From assembly GCA_051746205.1 (NCBI GenBank), contig JBNJEU010000002.1, forward strand, positions 19,177 through 83,176: a DNA stretch of 64,000 nt. The letters are read 5' to 3'. How positions within the stretch are numbered: position 1 is the stretch's first letter; each line of letters begins with the position of its first letter. This DNA is from Thiohalospira sp051746205 (GTDB lineage: Bacteria; Pseudomonadota; Gammaproteobacteria; Thiohalospirales; Thiohalospiraceae). A model generated the notes under the pieces. That model made no database searches and was not told the DNA's origin. It worked only from the letters and a program-made list of their open reading frames with translations. The position numbers and the translations under genes are program-made. Shown piece by piece: positions 17,355-27,764 of this stretch.

Positions 17355-18761
17355 CTAATCCCCCTTCCCGTTGCCGCCGGTCTTCTCCGGCCGCTTCCAG
17401 TCGGCGAGGGTCCGCGCCTTCGTTCGACTGAGCGTGAGCTGTCCGGCCGGGGCATCCCGGGTCAGGGTCGTGCCGGCCCCGATGGTTGCGCCGTCACCGA
17501 TATCGACGGGCGCCACCAGCTGACAGTCGGAGCCGACGAAGACGTCGTCCCCGATCGTGGTCGCGTGCTTGTTGGCTCCATCGTAGTTGCAGGTAATGGT
17601 ACCGGCGCCGATGTTCACATCCTGCCCCATTCGGGTATCTCCGATGTACGCCAGGTGGTTTACCTTGGAGCCCCGCCCGATGTGGCTTGCCTTGACCTCG
17701 ACGAAGTTGCCCACTTTGGCCGATTCGTCGAGGGAGGCGCCGGGGCGCAGGCGAGCGAACGGGCCGACGCTCGCGCCACCGCCGGTGGTCGCGCCCTCGA
17801 TGACACAGTGGCCTTCGACCACCGTGCCCGCGGAGAGACGACAGTCGCGCAGGACGGTGTAGGGGCCGACGTGGACCCCATCGCCGAGTTCCACCCTGCC
17901 TTCGATGACCACGCCGACGTCGAGAACGACATCACAGCCACATTCCACCTCGCCGCGGACATCCACCCGTGCCGGATCGCGCAGGGTCACACCGGCGAGC
18001 ATCAGGGCCTCGGCCTGGCGCTGACGCCAGATGCCCTCGGTTTCGGCCAGTTGGACTCGATTGTTCACTCCGCTGGCCTCGCGGTGATCGGGGGTGACAA
18101 CGGCGGCCGGGGCGAAGCCATCGGCCACGGCCAGGGCGACGGAATCGGTCAGGTAGTACTCGCCCTGGGCATTGTCGTTGCCGATGCGGGCGAGCCAGTC
18201 CTTGAGTTCGCGGGCGCGGGCACCGAGCATACCGGTGTTGGTCTCGTGGATGGCGCGCTGGGTATCCGTCGCATCGCGTTCCTCGACGATGGCGGCCACA
18301 TAGCCGGAATCGTCCCGGAGGATGCGACCATACCCGGCGGGATCGGTCATGTGGGCGGTCAGAATGGCCAGACCGCTGTTAGCGGCGGCGTTATCCAGTC
18401 GCGCCAGTGTTTCGCAGGTCACGAGGGGAACATCACCGTAGAGGACCAGCACACGATGCTCATCCGGGACCAGCGGGAGCGCCTGAGCGACCGCGTGAGC
18501 GGTGCCGAGCTGTTCCTCTTGCCGAACCCAGGTCAGGGCAGGCGAGTCGGCCGCATCCACATCCGCCATGGCCGCTCGCACGGTCTCCCCGGAATGCCCA
18601 TGGACGACGTGGATGGCCGTGGGGTCAAGGCTCCTGGCGGTGGTAACCACATGTGCCAGCATGGAACAGGGGCCGACCGGATGAAGAACCTTGGGTACGC
18701 GCGAATGCATGCGCGATCCTTCGCCCGCCGCCAGAATGATGATGCTCAGTGGTTCGGACAT
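17355..18761 (-). CDS. glmU: Bifunctional GlcNAc-1-P uridyltransferase / GlcN-1-P acetyltransferase
   Basis: A 468-residue two-domain enzyme making UDP-GlcNAc. The N-terminal pyrophosphorylase has IILAAGEGSRMHSRVPKVLH (8-27); the usual Thr of the GxGTRM loop is Ser here, a conservative change. The C-terminal left-handed beta-helix acetyltransferase has hexapeptide repeats, for example around KVNHLAYIGDTRMGQDVNIG, with the catalytic His in NKHATTIGDDVFVG. It begins 134 nt after atpC and a hairpin, and precedes glmS by 2 nt. The atp-glmU-glmS order is conserved in gammaproteobacteria. Confidence 0.97.
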   Translation of the reverse strand: MSEPLSIIILAAGEGSRMHSRVPKVLHPVGPCSMLAHVVTTARSLDPTAIHVVHGHSGETVRAAMADVDAADSPALTWVRQEEQLGTAHAVAQALPLVPDEHRVLVLYGDVPLVTCETLARLDNAAANSGLAILTAHMTDPAGYGRILRDDSGYVAAIVEERDATDTQRAIHETNTGMLGARARELKDWLARIGNDNAQGEYYLTDSVALAVADGFAPAAVVTPDHREASGVNNRVQLAETEGIWRQRQAEALMLAGVTLRDPARVDVRGEVECGCDVVLDVGVVIEGRVELGDGVHVGPYTVLRDCRLSAGTVVEGHCVIEGATTGGGASVGPFARLRPGASLDESAKVGNFVEVKASHIGRGSKVNHLAYIGDTRMGQDVNIGAGTITCNYDGANKHATTIGDDVFVGSDCQLVAPVDIGDGATIGAGTTLTRDAPAGQLTLSRTKARTLADWKRPEKTGGNGKGD

Positions 18762-18825
18762 GCGTTCCTGTTTCCTCCGTCAATTCAGGCCCTGTCCGAG
18801 CAGGTCGCCCGACGCCGTAAAGCAA

Positions 18826-18857
18826 AGAGGGCAGCCCGCACGATGCGGCCGCCCTCT
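18826..18857 (-). terminator. Hairpin after atpC
   Basis: An inverted repeat AGAGGGC / GCCCTCT with an inner pairable loop lies 39-70 nt beyond the atpC stop and 65 nt before glmU. On the minus strand it is followed by TTTGCTTTAC, a broken T-run, so termination may be partial and allow glmUS read-through. Confidence 0.65.
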
Positions 18858-18895
18858 CTGCATTGGACATAGCGTCCACCGGTCGGTGGCGGCGT

Positions 18896-19318
18896 TCAGC
18901 TGCCGCGGCTGCGCATCCGCTGGATGGTCTGCAGCTTGGCCGCAGCCTCAACCAGTTCGGCCTGAGCCTTGGCGTAATCGACCTTGTCCTTCTGATCGGC
19001 CATGGCCTTTTCGGCGGCTTCCTTCGCCTGAACAGCCTGCGCCTCGTCCAGGTCCCTCGCCCGTACCGCCGTGTCGGCAAGGACCGTGGTGACGTGGGGT
19101 TGCACTTCGAGCATCCCGCCGGAGACGTAGAAGCCCTGGCGCTCACCGCCCTGGAGGGTCACCGTCACCTCACCGGGCCGCAGCCGCGCAAGATAGGCGG
19201 CGTGGCGGGGCATGATACCCACCTCGCCGTCATCGGCCTGAGCGGTGAGCATCTCGGCCGTGCCGGAGAAGATCTCCGCCTCGGCGCTGACGATGTCCAC
19301 ATGCATGGTCGTAGCCAT
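18896..19318 (-). CDS. atpC: ATP synthase F1 subunit epsilon
   Basis: A 140-residue F1 central-stalk subunit. The N-terminal beta-sandwich has VDIVSAEAEIFSG and DDGEVGIMPRHA (residues 28-39), and the C-terminal alpha-helical hairpin (about 88-140) is rich in Ala, Glu and Lys. It couples rotation to catalysis and can inhibit hydrolysis. It lies 12 nt after atpD at the end of the atp operon. Confidence 0.96.
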   Translation of the reverse strand: MATTMHVDIVSAEAEIFSGTAEMLTAQADDGEVGIMPRHAAYLARLRPGEVTVTLQGGERQGFYVSGGMLEVQPHVTTVLADTAVRARDLDEAQAVQAKEAAEKAMADQKDKVDYAKAQAELVEAAAKLQTIQRMRSRGS

Positions 19319-19330
19319 AACGGTGTCCCC

Positions 19331-20707
<1,377 letters not shown>

Positions 20708-20751
20708 GTTTGGAACCCCTTAATTCCGCTCGAATTCGGTTACCGGCGGCA

Positions 20752-21612
20752 CTAGACCGCAGCGGCGCCAGAGACGATTTCCGACAGCTCCTGCGTGATT
20801 GCCGCCTGACGGGCCTTGTTGTAGGCCATCTGCAGGTCACCGATCATGTCGCCGGCGTTATCGGAGGCCGCCTTCATAGCGACCATACGGGCCGCCATCT
20901 CGGAGGCGACATTCTCGACCACCGCCTGATAGACCTGCGCCTCGATGTAGCGCGTCAGCAGATCATCCAGAACAACCTGCGCCTCGGGCTCGTAGATGTA
21001 GTCCCAGTGATGCTTGAGTTCGTCATCTTCGGCTTTCGGCAACGGCAGCAGCTGGACCACATTCGGCGTCTGGCTCATGGTGTTCACGAAGGTGTTCTTC
21101 GCCAGGAAGAGCCGGTCGATCCGGCCTTCCATATAGGCGTCCAGCATCACCTTCACGGTCCCGATGATGTCGTCCAGACCCGGCCGATCCCCCAGGTTCG
21201 TGGCGCTGGAGACGATGTTGCCGCCGATCCGCCTGATGAACTGCGTCCCCTTGGTACCGAACACCGCGTGGTCCATTTCCACGCCCTGACTGTCCCACTC
21301 ACGCACGGCATTGAGCGTGCTCCGGAACAGATTGACGTTCAGCCCGCCGCAGAGACCCCGATCGGTGGATACAGTGACGAAACCCACCCGGTTCGCCTCA
21401 CGCTCTTCCATGAACGGATGGCGATATTCCGGGTGCGCATTGGCCAGATGCCCGATCACCTGCGCCATCTTGCTGGCGTACGGCCGGGTCGCCTCCATCC
21501 GATCCTGCGCCTTGCGCATTTTCGATGCGGCGACCATCTCCATGGCCTTGGTGATCTTCTGGGTATTCTGGATGCTCTTGATCTGAGAGCGAATCTCCTT
21601 CGCGCCGGCCAT
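20752..21612 (-). CDS. atpG: ATP synthase F1 subunit gamma
   Basis: A 286-residue rotor shaft. The N-terminal helix has the family sequence MAGAKEIRSQIKSIQNTQKI followed by TKAMEMVAASKM, and the Rossmann-like middle has STDRGLCGGLN. The C-terminal helix ends ARQAAITQELSEIVSGAAAV, which inserts in the alpha/beta hexamer. It starts 15 nt after atpA. Confidence 0.97.
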   Translation of the reverse strand: MAGAKEIRSQIKSIQNTQKITKAMEMVAASKMRKAQDRMEATRPYASKMAQVIGHLANAHPEYRHPFMEEREANRVGFVTVSTDRGLCGGLNVNLFRSTLNAVREWDSQGVEMDHAVFGTKGTQFIRRIGGNIVSSATNLGDRPGLDDIIGTVKVMLDAYMEGRIDRLFLAKNTFVNTMSQTPNVVQLLPLPKAEDDELKHHWDYIYEPEAQVVLDDLLTRYIEAQVYQAVVENVASEMAARMVAMKAASDNAGDMIGDLQMAYNKARQAAITQELSEIVSGAAAV

Positions 21613-21627
21613 CGGTCTACTCCCGGT

Positions 21628-23169
21628 TTACCAAGCGTTGTTGGCCTTGAAATCTTCGATGGCCTTGGCCATCCCGGATTCGATCTCGTCGTTGAAGTCG
21701 CCGGCCTCGTTGATCTTCGCGATGAGATCGGTCTGCTGGGACTTCATGTAGTCGTGCAGTGCGGCCTCGAACGGCACCACCTTGTCGTCGTCGACGTCGT
21801 CGAGGTAGCCCTTCTCTGCCGCAAAGAGGGACGCGGCCATCAGACCGATCGACAGCGGTGAGTACTGCCCCTGCTTCATCAACTCGGTAACGCGCTTGCC
21901 GCGATCCAGCTGCTTGCGAGTGTGCTCGTCCAGGTCGGAGGCGAACTGCGCAAAGGCCGCCAGCTCACGGTACTGCGCCAGAGAAAGGCGCACGCCGCCA
22001 CCCAGCTTCTTGATGATCTTGGTCTGGGCCGCGCCGCCGACACGCGAGACCGACAGGCCGGCGTTGATGGCGGGGCGAATCCCGGAATTGAAGAGGTCAC
22101 TCTCCAGGAAGATCTGACCGTCGGTGATGGAGATCACGTTGGTGGGCACGAAGGCCGACACGTCACCCGCCTGCGTCTCGATGATCGGCAGGGCGGTCAG
22201 CGAACCGGTCTTGCCCTTCACTTCGCCGTTGGTCATGCGCTCGACATAGTCGGCATTGACCCGCGCGGCGCGCTCCAGCAGACGCGAATGCAGATAGAAG
22301 ACATCACCCGGATAGGCCTCGCGTCCCGGCGGCCGCTTCAGCAGCAGCGACACCTGGCGATAGGCCCACGCCTGCTTGGTCAGGTCGTCGTAGACCACCA
22401 GGGCATCCTCGCCGCGATCACGGAAGTATTCGCCCATGGCGCAGCCGGCGTACGGGGCAATGTACTGCATGGAGGCCGGGTCGGCGGCACTGGCGCTGAC
22501 CACAATGGTATGTTCCAGCGCCCCGTGCTCCTCGAGGCGGCTCACCACGCTGGCCACCGAGGAAGCCTTCTGGCCCACGGCGACGTAGATGCACTTAACG
22601 CCCGTACCCTTCTGATTGATGATCGCATCGATTCCGACGGCGGTCTTGCCGGTCTGGCGATCGCCGATGATCAACTCACGCTGACCGCGGCCCACAGGAA
22701 CCATGGCGTCGATCGCCTTGATACCGGTCTGCAGCGGCTGGTCGACACCCTGCCGGTCGATGACCCCCGGGGCGATCTTCTCGATGGGGGAGGTCCCTTC
22801 GTCTTCGATGGGACCCTTGCCGTCGAGCGGAGCACCCAGCGAATTCACGACGCGTCCGAGCATGTCCTTGCCGACCGGGACCTCGAGGATCCGGCCAGTG
22901 GCCTTCACGGTATCACCCTCGGTGATGTGATCCGCATCACCCAGCACCACGGCACCGACCGAGTCGCGTTCGAGGTTCAGCGCCATGCCGTAGACCTCGC
23001 CCGGGAATTCGATCATCTCGCCGGACATGATGTCCGCCAGACCGTGTATACGGGCGATGCCATCAGCGATGCTGACAATGGTGCCCTCGTTTCGCGCCTC
23101 GGCGACGGCATCGAAATTCTCGATGCGCTTCTTGATGAGATCGCTGATCTCGGCAGGATTCAATTGCAT
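21628..23169 (-). CDS. atpA: ATP synthase F1 subunit alpha
   Basis: A 513-residue non-catalytic nucleotide-binding subunit. The P-loop is GDRQTGKTAVGID, and the arginine-finger segment is in GLSVSRVGGAAQ. The N-terminus MQLNPAEISDLIKKRI is the delta-binding region. Full length with no breaks. It begins 27 nt after atpH. Confidence 0.98.
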   Translation of the reverse strand: MQLNPAEISDLIKKRIENFDAVAEARNEGTIVSIADGIARIHGLADIMSGEMIEFPGEVYGMALNLERDSVGAVVLGDADHITEGDTVKATGRILEVPVGKDMLGRVVNSLGAPLDGKGPIEDEGTSPIEKIAPGVIDRQGVDQPLQTGIKAIDAMVPVGRGQRELIIGDRQTGKTAVGIDAIINQKGTGVKCIYVAVGQKASSVASVVSRLEEHGALEHTIVVSASAADPASMQYIAPYAGCAMGEYFRDRGEDALVVYDDLTKQAWAYRQVSLLLKRPPGREAYPGDVFYLHSRLLERAARVNADYVERMTNGEVKGKTGSLTALPIIETQAGDVSAFVPTNVISITDGQIFLESDLFNSGIRPAINAGLSVSRVGGAAQTKIIKKLGGGVRLSLAQYRELAAFAQFASDLDEHTRKQLDRGKRVTELMKQGQYSPLSIGLMAASLFAAEKGYLDDVDDDKVVPFEAALHDYMKSQQTDLIAKINEAGDFNDEIESGMAKAIEDFKANNAW

Positions 23170-23196
23170 GCTTGCATTCCTCTCAATTCGGTCCGG

Positions 23197-23733
23197 TTAG
23201 TGCCGCAGGCTGCTCGCCATTTGCTTCAAGCGGCCGGTCACGGAGCCGTCGATGACCAGGTCGCCGGCCCGAATCACGGCACCGCCAATGAGTGCTTCAT
23301 CCACGTCGCATTCGAGCTCCACTTCGCGACCCAGGCGTGTCTTCAGAGCGGTGGCGATGGCCTTCTGCTGGGCATCGGAAACCGGCATGGCTGCGGTGAC
23401 GCGGGCCCCGACGGTTCCCTGGGCCTCGCCCCGGAGCTCCTCGTAGAGCGGGGCAATGGCCGGCAGAAGACGCAGGCGACGGTTCTCCGCCAGCAGGCGG
23501 ACCAGATTGCGTCCGTCCTCGTCCAGCTGCCCTTCGCCGATGCCGCAGATCAGCTCGGCGAGGCTGGCTCGAGTCAGCCGCGGATTGTCGAGACGACTCG
23601 CCATCGCATCATCGGCGGCCACTGCGGCCAGGAACCGGAGCTGGTTCGACCAGCGTTCATAGTCGCCCCCGGCCTCGGCCAGTTCGAATACCGCTTTGGC
23701 GTACGGCCGCGCGGTCGTGGTGAGTTCAGCCAT
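23197..23733 (-). CDS. atpH: ATP synthase F1 subunit delta
   Basis: A 178-residue stator subunit linking the alpha subunits to b. It has the typical N-terminal helical bundle (TTARPYAKAVFELA at 6-19) and C-terminal segment with the VDEALIGGAVIRAGDLVIDGS motif that marks OSCP/delta proteins. It starts 10 nt after atpF. Confidence 0.96.
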   Translation of the reverse strand: MAELTTTARPYAKAVFELAEAGGDYERWSNQLRFLAAVAADDAMASRLDNPRLTRASLAELICGIGEGQLDEDGRNLVRLLAENRRLRLLPAIAPLYEELRGEAQGTVGARVTAAMPVSDAQQKAIATALKTRLGREVELECDVDEALIGGAVIRAGDLVIDGSVTGRLKQMASSLRH

Positions 23734-23743
23734 GTTCGGTCAC

Positions 23744-24214
23744 CTAGATCTGCGCCACAAGGTCGTCGACGACCTTCTCGTGGGCCTTGGCGTCGATCTC
23801 CTTCTGCAGGATCCGCTCGGCGCCGGCGACGGCCAGGCTACCCACCTGCTTGCGCAGTTCCTCTCGCGCCCGGTTGAGTTCCTGTTCCATCTCCGCCTCG
23901 GCCGACTCCTTGATCCGGTCGGCCTCTTCACGCGCGGTCGTCTGCGCCTGTTCGACGATCTCATTGGAGCGCTTGCGCGCCTGGCCCACGATCTCGCTTG
24001 CCTCCTGCTTGGCCTCGTGAATCAACTGCTTGGCCCGTTCCTCGGCCAGCTTCTGCTCATTCTCGCCGCGCTCCGCGGCCGCCAGGCCATCGGCGATCTT
24101 CTTCTGACGCTCCTGCATGGCCTCCATGATCGGCGGCCATATGTACTTCATGGTCACCCAGACCAGAAGCGCGAAGGTAATCATCTGGCCAAGCAGCGTG
24201 AGATTGATATTCAC
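23744..24214 (-). CDS. atpF: ATP synthase F0 subunit b
   Basis: A 156-residue stator subunit with one N-terminal membrane helix (about residues 5-25) and a long charged coiled coil. Start is GTG at 24214, supported by AGGGGGTGG just upstream, and the protein begins MNINLTLLGQMITFALLVW. The Lys/Glu/Ala-rich helix runs to the end. It lies 61 nt after atpE. Confidence 0.95.
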   Translation of the reverse strand: MNINLTLLGQMITFALLVWVTMKYIWPPIMEAMQERQKKIADGLAAAERGENEQKLAEERAKQLIHEAKQEASEIVGQARKRSNEIVEQAQTTAREEADRIKESAEAEMEQELNRAREELRKQVGSLAVAGAERILQKEIDAKAHEKVVDDLVAQI

Positions 24215-24275
24215 GTTGCCACCCCCTGGTTATCGATTGACACGTATGCTCTGGATCGCGTGGCTGTCGTGTTGA

Positions 24276-24551
24276 TCAGCCTGCGACCGCGGCGCTGAAG
24301 GGGTTGGCGAAGGTGAAGAACAGGGCCAGACCCACACCGATCATGGTCACGGCGTCGAGCAGACCGGCGACGATGAACATCTTCACCTGCAGCATCGGCA
24401 CCATCTCCGGCTGACGCGCGGCGCCTTCCAGGAAACGGCCGCCCAGCAGGCCGAAGCCAATGGCGGTACCGAGGGCGCCGAGGCCCAGGATCAGGCCCAC
24501 GGCGATGGCGGTCATACCCTCAACGTTTGCGAGTGCGAGTGCGGATTCCAT
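24276..24551 (-). CDS. atpE: ATP synthase F0 subunit c
   Basis: A 91-residue two-helix proteolipid forming the rotor ring. The first helix is Gly-rich (GLILGLGALGTAIGFGLLGG), the polar loop reads ARQPE, and the second helix carries the proton-binding carboxylate, an Asp in GLLDAVTMIG. The absence of Na-type Gln/Glu signature residues suggests H+ coupling. The ATG at 24551 has a GGAGGAA ribosome-binding site; a longer frame adds nine residues with no family match. Confidence 0.96.
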   Translation of the reverse strand: MESALALANVEGMTAIAVGLILGLGALGTAIGFGLLGGRFLEGAARQPEMVPMLQVKMFIVAGLLDAVTMIGVGLALFFTFANPFSAAVAG

Positions 24552-24636
24552 TGGTTCCTCCAGGGTCTTGAAAGTCAAGGTTACGGGTTGAACTGTCGCG
24601 GGTACCGGCCAATCCGGTCCCGCACGCGATACGAAA

Positions 24637-25419
24637 TCAGTGGTCCTCGTGGGCCATGCTCAGGTAGACGATGGTCAGGACCATGAAGATGAAGGCCTGC
24701 AGCGTGATGATCAGCAGCTTGAACAGTGACCACGGCAGCCCCAGCGTCCAGATGGCCCACCACGGCAGCAGTGCGATCAGCGTGAAGATCAGGCCGCCCG
24801 CGTACATGTTGCCGAACAGTCGCAGCGAGAGCGAGACCGGCTTCGCGACCTCTTCCACCACCTTCAGTACGAAGTTGAACGGGATGAACCATTTACCGAA
24901 CGGCTGCAGGATCATTTCCTTACCGAAGCCTCCGAAACCTTTCACCTTGACGCTGTAGAACAGGATCAGCAGGAAGACCGCGATGGACATCCCGAAGGTC
25001 GCGTTGACGTCCGAGGTCGGATTGATGCGCAGATGGGTCAGGCCCATCTCCTTGAAGTACGGTATGGTGGTCAGGTACGGAACCAGATCGTACGGCAGCA
25101 GCTTGACCAGGTTCATCAGGAAGACCCAGACGAGGATCGTCAGAGCCAGCGGTGCAATGAGATTGCTCTTGCCGTGGAAGGTGTCCTTCACCTGTTGATC
25201 CACGAACTCCACCAGTATTTCGGCAACATTCAGGAGCCCGCTCGGAACTCCGCTTGTGGCCTTGCGCGCAGCACGGTGGAAGATGAACAGAAAAACCGCG
25301 CCCAGCAGAATCGAAAAGAACATGGTGTCCAGGTGGATGGCCCAGAATCCTTCACCAATGGACAGATGGCCCAGGTGGTGCTGGATGTATTCACCTGCGT
25401 TCGGGTTCTCGGATGCCAT
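24637..25419 (-). CDS. atpB: ATP synthase F0 subunit a
   Basis: A 260-residue membrane stator forming the proton half-channels. The essential Arg lies in SLSLRLFGNMYAG, and the C-terminal helices end in VYLSMAHEDH. The start is the ATG at 25419 (MASENPNAGEYIQ); a TTG two codons upstream is possible. It begins 30 nt after atpI and 85 nt before atpE. Confidence 0.96.
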   Translation of the reverse strand: MASENPNAGEYIQHHLGHLSIGEGFWAIHLDTMFFSILLGAVFLFIFHRAARKATSGVPSGLLNVAEILVEFVDQQVKDTFHGKSNLIAPLALTILVWVFLMNLVKLLPYDLVPYLTTIPYFKEMGLTHLRINPTSDVNATFGMSIAVFLLILFYSVKVKGFGGFGKEMILQPFGKWFIPFNFVLKVVEEVAKPVSLSLRLFGNMYAGGLIFTLIALLPWWAIWTLGLPWSLFKLLIITLQAFIFMVLTIVYLSMAHEDH

Positions 25420-25449
25420 GCTCAAACTCTCTTGCAGTCGCGATGAATT

Positions 25450-25863
25450 TCAGTATTCAGGGCCGGTAAGGGCGGGTAGCAGAGCGAGCCAGAAGGCGAC
25501 GAGCGTGACCATGTACGTCAGGAACATCGCCAGGAAGTTCACTTCCATCGTCGCTATGACGATGGCGAACAGGGCCACGGTCAGAACGAGCTTCTGTGCT
25601 TCGGCGGAGTAGAAACGCCGAACCAGCTTGTCCACCGGCAGCCCGCGCGTCCCCACAAAGACCCGCAGAGCAAAATACAGCGTGCTTGCGACACTGATAC
25701 CCCCTCCCATCAGTGCCGACTCGGCGGCGTTCACATGCCCCAGCAGAAACAGCGCCCCTGCGGCCAGCAGCATCAATCCGAATTGAATCCCCAGAATGAC
25801 ACCCACGGCGCGGCGGCTGAACTGCACCGGAGCAACCGCGTTTCCCGGGCGATTGTCAGTCAC
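25450..25863 (-). CDS. atpI: ATP synthase subunit I (AtpI)
   Basis: A 137-residue membrane protein, first gene of the atp operon. Four hydrophobic segments (about 17-40, 45-67, 88-108, 111-130) and the order before atpB identify it. AtpI proteins assist c-ring assembly. The start is GTG at 25863 (GTG ACT GAC AAT), with GGTGG upstream. Sequence conservation in this family is low, so the call rests largely on size, topology and position. Confidence 0.85.
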   Translation of the reverse strand: MTDNRPGNAVAPVQFSRRAVGVILGIQFGLMLLAAGALFLLGHVNAAESALMGGGISVASTLYFALRVFVGTRGLPVDKLVRRFYSAEAQKLVLTVALFAIVIATMEVNFLAMFLTYMVTLVAFWLALLPALTGPEY

Positions 25864-25939
25864 ACCCTGTCCACCGGGATGCCCCTTGTCCGGGCATGCA
25901 ACGCCCCCTCGTCAAGCTACCACCCAACAGCAGCCGCGG

Positions 25940-25969
25940 ATTATAAGAGGATGCGAAGTACAGGGTCAA
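25940..25969 (-). promoter_or_regulatory. Sigma-70 promoter of the atp operon
   Basis: On the minus strand, a -35 TTGACC (25964-25969) and a perfect -10 TATAAT (25940-25945) are separated by 18 bp. This sits 77 nt upstream of the atpI start, in the 129-bp gap after parB, and is the best-scoring promoter by eye in this gap. Confidence 0.8.
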
Positions 25970-25992
25970 ATGTCTTTTCGATGAAAAGGCCA

Positions 25993-26913
25993 TTACGGCC
26001 CCTCGAATCCTTCGCCACCTCCGACGTGGCGAAGGATGCCGTCGAGTTCTTCGAGGCTGTTGTAGCTGATCACCAAACGTCCCTTGCCCGAGCGGTTGTA
26101 CTGGATCTTCACCGGCGCCCCGAGCTGTTCCGCCAGGGAGCGCTCCAGACGCTGAACGTCGGCATCCCGCTCTCCGCCAGTGGAAGGCGCCGGTTTGTCG
26201 GCCCCCTCGCCTTCACTCGGCTCGTCTGACAACAGCGCCTGGACCAGCCGCTCGGTTTCGCGCACCGACAAACCCGATTCCGCCACCTTGCGTGCAGCCT
26301 GAACCTGCGTCCCACCACGCACGGCCAGCAGAGCACGGGCATGACCCATGTCGAGCTGGCCGTTTTCCACCAGCTCCTTGGCCTCACCGGTGAGTTCCAG
26401 CAATCTCAGGTAGTTGGTCACGGCCACGCGCGAGCGGCCGACTGCTTCTGCCACCTGATGATGGGTCAATTCGAATTCTTCGATCAACCGGTGAAAGGCG
26501 AAGGCCTCTTCCAACGGGTTCAGCTGTTCGCGCTGGATGTTCTCGATCAGGCCGATCGCCATGGCGGCCTGATCGGGAACCGGTCGGACCACCGCCGGGA
26601 TGGTTTCCAGTTCCGCCATCTGGGCCGCTCGCCAGCGACGCTCGCCGGCGATGAGTTCGTATTCGCCCTCGGCCTCGTCCACCGGCCGCACCACCACGGG
26701 CTGAACCACGCCCTGCATCCGGATGGAGTGGGCGAGGGCCTCCAGGGCATCGGGGTCCATCTCCCGGCGCGGCTGATAGCGGCCGCGCCGGATGGTCTCC
26801 AGCGGCAGGTTCTCCAGTCGTTCGCCCCGTTCCACCACCTCTTCGACGGTCGGCTCCGGTGCCGACAACAGGGCGTCCAGGCCGCGTCCGAGACCGCGTT
26901 TGCGTCCACTCAT
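25993..26913 (-). CDS. parB: Chromosome partitioning protein ParB
   Basis: A 306-residue CTP-dependent DNA clamp loaded at parS. The N-terminal MSGRKRGLGRGLDALLS binds ParA. The CTP/ParB box GERRWRAAQ and ENIQREQLNPLEEA follow, then a helix-turn-helix HHQVAEAVGRSRVAVTNYLR and a C-terminal dimer domain ending GGGEGFEGP. The start at 26913 matches the family N-terminus; an in-frame ATG at 26937 adds eight residues and has GAGTGG just upstream, so it cannot be excluded. It follows parA on the same strand. Its likely targets are the parS sites from 37.5 kb onward. Confidence 0.96.
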   Translation of the reverse strand: MSGRKRGLGRGLDALLSAPEPTVEEVVERGERLENLPLETIRRGRYQPRREMDPDALEALAHSIRMQGVVQPVVVRPVDEAEGEYELIAGERRWRAAQMAELETIPAVVRPVPDQAAMAIGLIENIQREQLNPLEEAFAFHRLIEEFELTHHQVAEAVGRSRVAVTNYLRLLELTGEAKELVENGQLDMGHARALLAVRGGTQVQAARKVAESGLSVRETERLVQALLSDEPSEGEGADKPAPSTGGERDADVQRLERSLAEQLGAPVKIQYNRSGKGRLVISYNSLEELDGILRHVGGGEGFEGP

Positions 26914-26945
26914 GGTGCTGTCTTCACTCTCCGTCATCCATCCAC

Positions 26946-27731
26946 TCAGGCCGGTTGTTTCTCGGCGTTCCCTTCGTTGCGCAGCATCTCGCCGGCCAGT
27001 GCCAGGTACGACTGCGCGCCGCGCGATCCCTTGTCGTAGGTCAGGACCGGAAGACCGTAGCTCGGTGCCTCCGCCAGCCGCACGTTGCGCGGGATCACCG
27101 TGCGGTACACCTTGCCGCCGAAGTGCTCGGTCAACTGCTGGGAGACATCGGAGGCCAGCCGGTTGCGTGGATCGAACATGGTTCGCAGCAGGCCCTCGAC
27201 CTCCAGTCCGGGGTTCACCCGCTCCTGGATCCGGCGAATGGTATCGAGCAGGGCGGTCAGCCCCTCCAGGGCGTAGTATTCGCACTGCATCGGGATCATC
27301 ACGGTACTGGCGGCGGCCAGGGCGTTCACCGTCAGCATGTTCAACGCCGGTGGGCAGTCGATGATGATGTAGTCGTACTCCGACCCCGCGCCCTCAAGGG
27401 CGGTGCGCAGGCGCGTCTCGCGGCCCTGTACCTCGAGCAGGTCCACCTCGGCGGCAGTCAGATCGGCATTCGACGGCAGCAGATGATAGCCGCCTCCGGT
27501 CTCCTTGACGAGGGCCTCCCCGACCGGGCTGTCTCCGAGCAGCACATCATACGTCGAGCGTTCCAGCTGACGCTTGTCGACCCCGCTTCCCATGGTCGCA
27601 TTGCCCTGTGGATCCATGTCGATCAGGAGCACCCGCCGATGGGTCGCCACCAGTGATGCCGCCAGATTGACGCTGGTGGTGGTCTTGCCGACCCCACCCT
27701 TCTGATTGGTCACTGCGATTGTCTTGGTCAT
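26946..27731 (-). CDS. parA: Chromosome partitioning ATPase ParA/Soj
   Basis: A 261-residue deviant Walker-type ATPase that positions ParB-parS complexes. The deviant P-loop KGGVGKTTTSVNLA is at 11-24 with the signature Lys, and Walker A' reads LLIDMDPQGN. The C-terminus is short, as in chromosomal Soj proteins that lack an N-terminal DNA-binding extension. It precedes parB by 8-32 nt depending on the parB start and follows rsmG by 33 nt. Confidence 0.96.
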   Translation of the reverse strand: MTKTIAVTNQKGGVGKTTTSVNLAASLVATHRRVLLIDMDPQGNATMGSGVDKRQLERSTYDVLLGDSPVGEALVKETGGGYHLLPSNADLTAAEVDLLEVQGRETRLRTALEGAGSEYDYIIIDCPPALNMLTVNALAAASTVMIPMQCEYYALEGLTALLDTIRRIQERVNPGLEVEGLLRTMFDPRNRLASDVSQQLTEHFGGKVYRTVIPRNVRLAEAPSYGLPVLTYDKGSRGAQSYLALAGEMLRNEGNAEKQPA

Positions 27732-27764
27732 GTTCCCGCCTCCCCGGGATGCTGGTATACCCGT

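Noticed and set aside
25974..25988. Small hairpin CTTTTC/GAAAAG after parB
   Set aside because: Stem is AT-rich with a 3-nt loop and no T-run, so not a convincing terminator.
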